NCBI GenBank assembly: GCA_037576215.1
Contig: JBANDB010000009.1
Coordinates: 3,224,001-3,288,000, forward strand
Reading direction: 5' to 3'
Source: Armillaria gallica
Taxonomy: Eukaryota; Basidiomycota; Agaricomycetes; Agaricales; Physalacriaceae
DNA length: 64,000 nt
Shown piece by piece: positions 56,525-64,000 of this stretch. The notes beneath the pieces are model-generated. The model had not been told where the DNA came from. It ran no database searches and worked only from the letters and a program-made list of their open reading frames with translations. The stretch's first letter is position 1; every line of letters begins with the position of its first letter. Position numbers and translations under genes: made by a program.

Positions 56525-58366
56525 ATGGCTGAAACTGTAGCTGGCCTACGTGACGACATGACTGGTTCGTGTACTACCCTGTCTGTCCCTGCGTTCACTC
56601 ATTTTCTTCGCAGCAAATGCCCAGAGCTCTCTTTCATTCTCCCAAATCGACGCAGAAATACTCCAGCATGAAGAGGCGGTCAGGCAACTCAAATCACGAC
56701 GAAATACCCTCGCACCCATTTCCCAGCTTCCCCCCGAAATGCTCTCCAGAATCTTTCTCTTCGTTTCCTGCCCTCGTGAATCGACGTACAAATCACTGTT
56801 GTGGATTAATGTTTCCCATGTCTCGCAGCATTGGCGCGCTGTTGCACTCGGCTTCCCAGCCCTGTGGAGCTCACCCCCTTCATGAACCCTGCCTGGGCCC
56901 ATGAAATGCTGAAGCGATCAAAGATGGCCCCTCTCACCATAGTTGCCGATTTGATCTACATGACTCCCAAAATGCTTGATGTGTTCGAAGATGCCATGAG
57001 GCAGGTCGACCGCTCCGCTGAACTCAACCTTACCGGCGCCAAAACCATGGAGAAATACCTCATTGACATAACGAAGCGGGCACCATTCCTTAACAAGCTT
57101 TGTATTTCTCAAGTTTACACCCGCTATAATGACAATGAAGAGAGGATAGCCCTTCCGTATAATTTACTCGATGGTCAAGCCCCCCGGTTGCGTCATCTCG
57201 ACCTCAGACGATGTCAAGTACACTGGGATTCCGGCCTGATGCAAAACCTCACATACCTGAGGATAGTGGAACCAGGCGACTTCAGACCTACCACTTCTCA
57301 ACTTGTCGATCTGCTCGAACAGATGCCTTACCTTGAGACGCTTGATTTAGATCATGCGTTGCCCATCGTTTCCGAAACCACCAAGACTCTACCCAGTCCC
57401 TCCCATGTTATATCCCTGCCCCGCTTGTCACAGATTCACCTTGTCTCTAGCGTTCTCGAAACCGCTAACCTCTTCAACCACATCGATTTTCCATCCACGG
57501 CGACGATGCGACTCATCCTAGACGGCACCAAAGGGACGGGAACAGATTTCTCTTCTCTTCTCCCGACGCTCTCTAAATCACGGACATTCGCTTCTGACAA
57601 TGCCCTCACAGGTGCACCTTTCAAAGCGCTGTCTCTAACGAGCCCGTATCAGACCAAACTCCACTTCGCCGCCTATACTGCCACCAGTATCTTCGCTAGT
57701 CCCATAGAAATTATCACGCCGGCTCTCGAATTGCACCTTTCGTGGCGATCCGACTCCTCTGGCACGAAAGAGCAAGTCACGCAGACCATTTGCCAAGCTT
57801 TACCGCTTGCCCAACTCCGAGTCCTCCGAGTGTTTGACCCGGAGTGCGATTTCAAACATACGACATGGGTAGACCTGTTTGGCTCTTTACCCAAGTTGAA
57901 GAAAATCGAGTTTTCGGGTTCGGGCACTACAAAGGCCTTCACCAAGGCTCTGAGCGAGATCAAGCCCCCACCGCCTGTTGATGCAGATCAGAGCCATAAT
58001 CTACGAAGGAAGAAACAGATACCTGATAGCGTCTATTTCCCCCGCCTTCACAGCCTTGTCTACTCAGGGACGGATTTCGCAGATCTGTTGGACATGTTCT
58101 TGGACATGTTGATGGTGCGAGCAGAGTGTGGGACGGAGGTACAGGATCTGTCGCTGACAAACTGTACTCATTTGTACGAAGAGGAAGTGGAGCTCATAGA
58201 AGAAGTTGTCGTGGACGTTATATGGGATAATCATGTGCAGGATAGCGAGGTGTATGACAGTGATGATGATCGGTTCTCAGATTCGTTTGATGACGAGTAT
58301 GAACATAACGTCTTTCCGTTTTTTGATTTGTATGATGATGATGTTGATTGGTACCCACCGTTTTGA
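56525..58366 (+). pseudogene. F-box/LRR-like protein, one frameshift
   Basis: Exon 1 is 56525-56564 and exon 2 starts at 56614. After a helical lead (SQIDAEILQHEEAVRQLKSR) comes the basidiomycete F-box motif, PISQLPPEMLSRIFLFVSC...VSHVSQHWRAVALGFPALWS. This recruits SCF ubiquitin ligase through Skp1. The frame then breaks in a C5 run (56874-56878; six Cs would restore it). It continues open for about 490 codons (56881-58366) with leucine-rich repeats (APRLRHLDLRRCQVHWDSGL, MPYLETLDLDHALPI) and a very acidic C-terminus (DSDDDRFSDSFDDEY). Such F-box families are large in agaricomycetes; targets are unknown. The single homopolymer defect may be a consensus error. Confidence 0.8.
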
Positions 58367-58818
58367 ATACTTTTTGTAAAATCGGCGCTGAATTTTCTGC
58401 AGGTATCCCTATTATGGGTGATCTAAACGGACTATAACAGTAATTTTCTCTTCCGTGGTTCCATCTGTGGTCTTATATAAATTCGAAATGTACATTATAC
58501 TTCGACAGCTATCTACCTCGCTTCAGAAGCCGATTTTTTGCAAGCTAGTAACCTCGGGCAGGCGTCGGAATATAGTCGGGTGGCGGGATGTCGCGGTCCC
58601 CGTTCGGCCCGCCCTTGGCGCGATCGACAGGAAGTCTAAAAGAAATAGATGTTCTTTTCCGCTTTTCTCGAACCCACCTGACGCTCATTTAGTTTTTCCT
58701 TTCTGCGCAACAGTACTGCGATGAGCAAACGCGGACCGTATAATTACTCCGAGGGCGTGTTTAAAAGGATCGCGATGGGAGATTTCTAGGATATTTGCTT
58801 TCCACACGCGTGCTGAGG
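58367..58818. other. Intergenic, F-box / GH43
   Basis: No gene seen. GTTTAAAAGG at about 58759 could be a weak TATA-like element for the GH43 gene. Confidence 0.4.
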
Positions 58819-60499
58819 ATGCTCAGATTCTTCGCCCTGTTCGTCCTGGTCTGGCAATGCTTGTCAGTCCAGGCATTCAAGAATCCCATCAAGTCATCTG
58901 ATGGATCTGATCCTTTCATAGTGAGTATGCGTTCTCCTGGCAGGGAACTCTTCTGACCATATTTAGGTATACAGTGACGGATACTATTGCACGCTTTTCA
59001 TCCACTTCTTCTTATTGTCCGATCTGACTTGGCTGCAGATCTTACTACGACCACATGGACGGATATCCAAATCACGCGGGGCACGACGATGCAGGAGTTG
59101 AAGGATGCAACCCCAAGGTCGTATGGACGGATTCTACCTCGTCTAGGTGCTGCAATGTCTGTGAGTCGCCGCCATGATGTTCGTATGTAAGGCTCTCGTT
59201 GATCTCTTCTCCCTTTCTTCAAGGGGCCCCCGAAATTTGGTGGTATGGATGCTGCTCCCTGGAACCGTTTGATCTACTGACAGTCGATCAAGGTATGCCG
59301 CCGAAAGTTCTTGGTTCATGTAAGTCTTCGTTGTACATACAGAGCTGCCCGTTGAGATGACTGATATTCTCCCAGTTACTATACGGCTGGCGTCTCTGGT
59401 ACTTTCGACGATCAGTACCTTCACGTCCTGAAGGGATCCTCGACCAATATTTGGGACTCGGAGTGGAGTTATGAAGGTCATTTATTTTCTTCTCGCCGGC
59501 ATTCTCTTCTAACTCAGGGTTTATCAGGCCGGATTAGCATTCCCAACAGGGACTACTGGTCCATCGATGCCACCCTCTTGTTTTATGGAAGTGCGACCTA
59601 TTTGGTGTACTCAGCCTGGGACGGAGCTTGTTCGTTGTCCTCGTGTGATATACAAATATGTTTTTCCTAACATTTTTTTTAGATCAGTGCTTATTTATCG
59701 CGTACGTGTTCCTCTATTCTGAATCCAGTATACCTACAAACACGAAAATGCAGACAAATGACGAGCTCCTCCACCGTCGGAAACGCTGTCAAGATCTCCA
59801 CGCCCACATACGACTGGGAAATGGTTGGTGCCAACGTTAATGAAGGCCCTGGCAAGTTGACATTCTCTCGTCGTCGTGTCATGATTTTGTAGTTGACATC
59901 GGCTTTTGTTTAGCGGCTCTGTACCATGGGGGCCGAACCTTCCTCACGTTCTCTGCTTCGAACTGCGCAGGAACAGGATACAAATTAGGCAGACTGGAGC
60001 TGACGGGCACGAATCCGCTTAGCGCATCCTCTTGGACAAAGTACTCTGAGCCTATCTTCACTAGTGCCAATGGGTAAGTCTTAGTCGCGTTCAACCTCGA
60101 CGTTGTGACTGATTGGATAACGCTATAGAAACTATGAGGTTCGAACGACGCGATACCCTAGAAAAGTGGCATACTGATTTGACATGCAATACAGCCCGGT
60201 CACAACGGATTTTTCACTAGCGAGGATGGTACCGAAATCTGGATGGTGGTTTTTTTTTTTTGAAAATATTCATGACTGCAGATTTTAATGAATTTTCCTC
60301 AGGTTTACCATGCTTCTTCCGCTTCTCCTGGTACTTGCGATGGTGCTAGGTATACGATGGTGCAGTCGTACGTGTTTAGTCGGGTTTACAAATAACGTCG
60401 ACGCTGACCTTGTACAACAGTATCAGCTGGAACAGTGACGGTACACCCAACTTGGGCTCTCCTGTCTCTGAAAGCACTTCACTCTCAGAGCCAACGTAA
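58819..60499 (+). pseudogene. GH43 family glycoside hydrolase (arabinanase/arabinofuranosidase-like), one frameshift
   Basis: Begins with a signal peptide MLRFFALFVLVWQCLSVQA, so the product is secreted. Then FKNPIKSSDGSDPFI, where the DPF Asp is the expected general base of the five-bladed beta-propeller. Further blocks: YSDGYYYLTTTTWTDIQI, KVVWTD-x-CCNVWAPEI, YYTAGVSGTFDDQYLHVL, RDYWSIDATLLFYGSATYLV, NEGPAALYHGGRTFLTFSAS (EGP carries the likely general-acid Glu), GYKLGRLELTGTNPLSASSW, PGHNGFFTSEDGTEIWMV and YHASSASPGTCDGARY, ending TSLSEPT. About ten small introns; two need GC donors (58989 and 59852). One C is missing near 59112 (CCCC for CCCCC). It probably acts on arabinan side chains of plant cell walls. 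Confidence 0.82.
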
Positions 60500-60843
60500 T
60501 TGCGTGCCAATGTAGTGCGGTAGTAGCCTTCAAATAGTAATGTTTCGAAGCTACTTAAGGTGATCGATGATGCTACTGCGGTTCGAGCCCACGCCAGTTC
60601 AAGGTGATCAGAAAGTTCATTAACAACGAAATAACGACTATAAATGCGAGTGACATCCAAACTCGTTCTTGATCCAGCAGTAAAAAGTCCCATGATAAAC
60701 AAAATCAAACTTCGTGGAAAAACTCATAACACATAATCGATACAGTCAATAGTTCGTAACGTTCGTTGCATGTCGCTGGAAAGATGTGAGCGAAGAAGTT
60801 GACATCTATTACTGAACTCACTGGTGGTATGATTGTGAGATCT
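60500..60843. other. Convergent spacer
   Basis: 3' flanks of GH43 and the small minus-strand gene. No gene seen. Confidence 0.5.
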
Positions 60844-61095
60844 TCACGCCCCCTCTGAGGAAGTGGCGTTCGACGACGCCTCCTGAGCTTCGGGAGCTGC
60901 ATGCTGATACTCGACCCGCAGGTCAAAGGAGCTTTTCTTCTTGTGTAGCGTCTTTGGCGACGAACCGCGAGACGCAACACCCTCCTCTTTCGGCGCGGCT
61001 TTCTCCTCGGTGGCAGCTACGCCACATTCTGGCACCTCTGTGGATACCCATTCAGCTACGGTTTTCTCGAGATCATTGGAGGTGGTCATGATCAT
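60844..61095 (-). CDS. Small acidic hydrophilic protein
   Basis: About 83 residues from MIMTTSNDLEKTVAEWVSTE to SSNATSSEGA, single exon. A TATAAATA about 100 bp upstream (61194) supports this start over the longer frame opening at 61179, which would begin only about 15 bp past that box. The sequence is rich in Ala, Glu, Lys and Ser, with a basic LHKKKSSFDLRVEYQH patch, and has no membrane segment or signal peptide. The fungal-style composition suggests a small stress- or translation-related protein, but I do not recognise the family. Confidence 0.5.
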   Translation of the reverse strand: MIMTTSNDLEKTVAEWVSTEVPECGVAATEEKAAPKEEGVASRGSSPKTLHKKKSSFDLRVEYQHAAPEAQEASSNATSSEGA

Positions 61096-61193
61096 AGTGA
61101 TGGATTTAACGTGAAAGATCGTGAAGTTGGGAAGACAGAGACGACTCGAGGGTTGACGTTGGTGGGGGAAGGAAATCAAGAGTTGAGTGGCAG

Positions 61194-61201
61194 TATTTAT
61201 A
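61194..61201 (-). promoter_or_regulatory. TATA-like box (TATAAATA)
   Basis: On the minus strand about 100 bp upstream of the small protein's chosen start codon. Confidence 0.5.
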
Positions 61202-61890
61202 GGGACGCGGAATGTTGAGACAGCACAGCCCTAGACTTCATAGGAGTGGGAAGATTCACTCATTCCACGATCGAGAAGGACCTGTGAATAATGGGCCGAG
61301 TAATCTGGTACAATAGTTACCTCTAAAGTTCAAAGAATGGGTCACATTCCTTCTCCATTGTTCGACAAGGATAAGATCCGTAAGAGCCAAACTTGACCTG
61401 TGCAATATTGACAAGCGGCCGTTACCGGTATTAAGTCGAGTGGGAAAAGATCGTTATACAGCGGCTAGCGATGGAACTCAGAGGTTGAGCACAAAGCGAC
61501 CACAAGGGGGGAAATGAAACATCGCTAAATGGGAACACTAGCTCGAGAAAGACATTGGCAGACGAGGAAACACGGCAGGGGGTAGGTCCACCTTGAAAGA
61601 GATCCGAAGAATTGTAAGACGCAGTGGTCGACCTGATATATATGATGAGTGCATTACATTTCACGCTAGTACAAATGGGTGCTTAATCTTTGTCATCTTT
61701 GAAGCAAAATGTAGCAGAGGGAAGTGACCTTTGGTCAGTGAGTAATTGGTGAGTAAGCAAGATGACAGTGTATACGTATGACGCGTTCACGGATCACTCG
61801 GCGCGGTAACTTTCCCTGCTTACCGATACTACTAATCCTAATCCTTCGTATACCACCAATTATTTCTCCCTCTCGGTTAGTAGCATCCTT
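61202..61890. other. Divergent intergenic region
   Basis: Between the small minus-strand gene and the lipase. No gene recognised. Confidence 0.5.
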
Positions 61891-63507
61891 ATGTCTTCCT
61901 ATCATCTCCTTGTTCTCGTCCACGGAATGTGGGGTAATACTTCCCACATGGCTGAGCTGAAGCGTATCATGCTGGAAACACGCGCGCAGCCCAGTGCCGA
62001 AGGCATTGAAATGCGACTCCTGGTGGCAGAAACCAACCAGGAAGCGTCTACATATGACGGGATAGACTGGGGAGGTGAAAGGGTGGCACAAGAGGTAATT
62101 GTCAATTATTTCATCCCAGGTAGCTATTACTGACCTGTAATATTAGGTTTTTGATGAAGTAGAGAAGCTACAACAGGACGGCGATAAAGTCGTCAGATTT
62201 TCCATCACGGGCTATAGTCTTGGAGGCCTTGTTTCGCGCTATGTTGTTGGGTAAGCTTCAGTCAAAGTACCTCAGAGCTCACGTCGAATTATATCTTCAG
62301 CATCCTCAACCGGCGAGGTTTCTTCGAAGATGTCACGCCTTTCAATTTCAATACAATTGCAACGCCTCATGTCGGGCTTCCAACATATCCATCCTTTGTG
62401 TCGTCTTTATTCTCTACACTTGGACCTAGACTTCTTTCGCGAACGGGAGAGCAATTTTATTGCGTAGACAAATGGTCGAGTACGGGACGTCCCCTGTTAG
62501 ACATCATGGCAGATCCAGGTTTGTCTTCGTCCCATCCGGCGTGGCCTCGCCTCACCATACATCTAGATCAGATATTTTATAAAAGTCTAGCTGCCTTTAA
62601 AACGATTAGAATCTACGCAAACACGTGAGTGCTCGATTGGTTCTCAACTAACGCTTTACTAACAGTTACGAAGAGTAAATGATCGCACTGTACCATATGT
62701 GACCGCCGCCATAGAATTGGAAGACAACTTTTTGGATCATGCAACCAACGGAATTGAAATGTACGTTTCTGCAACATCTTCATTAGAAAGGCCGTCTGAT
62801 AGTTATTATTTTGGCAGCGAGTTGCATGAAGAATATAACCCTATAATCAAATCATATAGTCTTCCTGCCATATCTCCTGCCCCTACGCCAAAACCGGCTA
62901 TACTATCCAGACAGTGGCTGAAGGACAAAAAGGAGCGAACGTATCTACCGCCGTTTCTCCAGTTCCGCTTCCCCTTCAACTTGGTTAGTCTCCCAATGGC
63001 ATTATGCATGGCATCACTAATACGTATCATGCAGGTATTTTACGCACTGCTTCCTATCCTGATCCCTATCGGCGCATCTCTGATCATCGTTCGTCTGTCT
63101 CTTGCATCGCGATCCTCCAGAGCCCGAATCAGACTCCTGGAAAAAGAGAACGAATCTAACGGCGAGCGTCTAATTCACCTACTGTCCGACCTTGAGCGAC
63201 AAGTAGAAGACGCTGTTGTCGACATCATTGACGATCCGGGCATCACGTCCTCATCCGAGAATGTTCTTCCGGAGAAAGGCAAACGCAAGACGAAGGGGAA
63301 CTCCTCGGAGCCCAAGGCCATCTGACTCCGCTGCAGCAGAAACTCGTGCGCGCTTTGAATACTCTACCATTAAAGAAGGAGCTCGTATATCTCAATATTG
63401 GCCATAACTCACATGCTACCATTATTTCACGAGATGTCAAGCGCTTCGAGATGCATCGTCTAGGCCAGGGCATCATCAAGCACTGGGCAGATTCTTTTGT
63501 TCTGTAG
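61891..63507 (+). pseudogene. DUF676 serine lipase/esterase, one frameshift
   Basis: Exons 61891-62094, 62147-62250, 62301-62518, 62567-62624, 62674-62760, 62818-62983 and 63035 onward are in phase. It starts MSSYHLLVLVHGMWGN, with the oxyanion-type HGMWGN motif. The nucleophile elbow is FSITGYSLGGLVSRYVVG (G-Y-S-L-G). FNTIATPHVGLP and a VNDRTVPYVTA segment (likely catalytic Asp region) follow. A hydrophobic helix (ALLPILIPIGASLIIVRL, about residue 285) suggests membrane attachment, as in yeast Rog1/Lpl1-type lipases. The last domain (LVYLNIGHNSHATII with the likely catalytic His, then IIKHWADSFVL) is reached only through a one-base shift near 63314 (CCCAAGG where CCCAAAGG would keep phase). 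Confidence 0.82.
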
Positions 63508-63833
63508 GCGTGAAGCCATGATACCTTTTTAAAAATTTCAAACATACATGGATGGATGGTACTTACACCTGCACATATACCTCTTAGAACTCTTATCATA
63601 CACGGCTGGTCAAAATGGACCTTACTTAGAAATTAGGCTCTGTCACGTTATCTGCTTCTACCCGCTGCGCCCGCAATAAAATGTCAGCTTTGTGGGTATA
63701 CTGTAACTCTCAGGCTAATCTACCTGTGTACTTTCCAAGTATTTTCTGTCGTATGTAATACGGGCTACCATTATCGGACATCACCCCTGTCCTGCTTACT
63801 TCTTGACGCGTAGCACGCGTATCTCACGTGGAC

Positions 63834-63840
63834 ATAAATA
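63834..63840 (+). promoter_or_regulatory. Possible TATA-like element (ATAAATA)
   Basis: About 45 bp before the ATG at 63886, with a CACGTG E-box-like site just upstream (63825). Confidence 0.3.
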
Positions 63841-63885
63841 TTTCACCTTCTTCCCACCCTTTACTAAAAATTCCTACAAAGAGAC

Positions 63886-64000
63886 ATGGACGGAGTTGTA
63901 AGTGATTTGCGCGTCTCTGTCTTTTCTTCTTGCATTGACGAACGCCTCAGGTGCGATTTGAAGATACCGAACTTCTTCCGGCGTCCTCTCCTGAAGACTA
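63886..64000 (+). CDS. 5' end of a gene running off the window
   Basis: ATG at 63886 opens a 12-nt exon (MDGV). A 51-bp GT-AG intron (GTAAGT...CTCAG) is followed by VRFEDTELLPASSPED and the window edge. Phase, splice signals and upstream elements are consistent with a real gene, but too little is present to identify it. Confidence 0.5.
   Translation, partial: MDGVVSDLRVSVFSSCIDERLRCDLKIPNFFRRPLLKT

Noticed and set aside
60580..60610. GGTTCGAGCCC, tRNA T-loop-like box
   Set aside because: No acceptor or anticodon stem could be paired around it; no tRNA gene supported anywhere in the window.

Overview
The window is genomic DNA from a filamentous basidiomycete, most likely an Agaricomycete mushroom. 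The evidence is many 45-65 bp spliceosomal introns, family-typical genes (Ppo fatty-acid dioxygenase, TRI5-type sesquiterpene synthase, PMT, GH43, F-box/LRR, DUF676 lipase) and a heavy load of Ty3/gypsy and Tad/L1-like retrotransposons. Nothing bacterial, viral or CRISPR-like was seen. I cannot name the species.

Layout. (1) 1-12 kb is a transposon graveyard. A Ty3/gypsy integrase is split by a 3.2 kb hAT-like non-autonomous insertion with terminal inverted repeats and a 7-8 bp target duplication. Next to it, on the opposite strand, lie two uncharacterised intron-rich genes (about 5.1-5.9 and 6.8-10.0 kb), then LTR-like sequence. (2) 12-18.6 kb is a dead Tad-like LINE on the minus strand (RNase H, RT, endonuclease, zinc-knuckle gag). 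A 1.5 kb segment carrying a 20-bp tandem repeat interrupts its ORF1. (3) 20.4-29.1 kb is mixed genic DNA: an intact six-exon DUF4139 gene, a C2H2 zinc-finger gene, a small membrane-protein gene, and broken pieces of an uncharacterised gene family that recurs at 41.5-42.8 kb. (4) 29.8-38.5 kb is repeats flanking a second, different LINE on the minus strand, which seems to carry a degenerate RNase H-like domain between endonuclease and RT. A fragment of a proline iminopeptidase gene lies beyond its 5' end. (5) 38.9-64 kb is mostly host genes: a frameshifted 1-Cys peroxiredoxin, the family copy, a TRI5-type terpene synthase, a PL14 polysaccharide lyase divergent from a PMT O-mannosyltransferase, a Ppo dioxygenase, an F-box/LRR protein, a GH43 arabinanase-like enzyme, a small acidic protein, a DUF676 lipase, and the start of another gene at the right edge.

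The host genes do not form one pathway. GH43 and PL14 fit carbohydrate degradation, PMT acts on secreted proteins in the ER, and Ppo and TRI5 are oxylipin and terpenoid enzymes. Two features cut across genes. At least six introns need a GC-AG donor to keep the reading frame. Several otherwise well-conserved genes are broken by one- or two-base losses, mostly in short homopolymers; this may be assembly error rather than decay. Exon boundaries were inferred by eye from frame, splice signals and remembered family conservation; no alignment was run.
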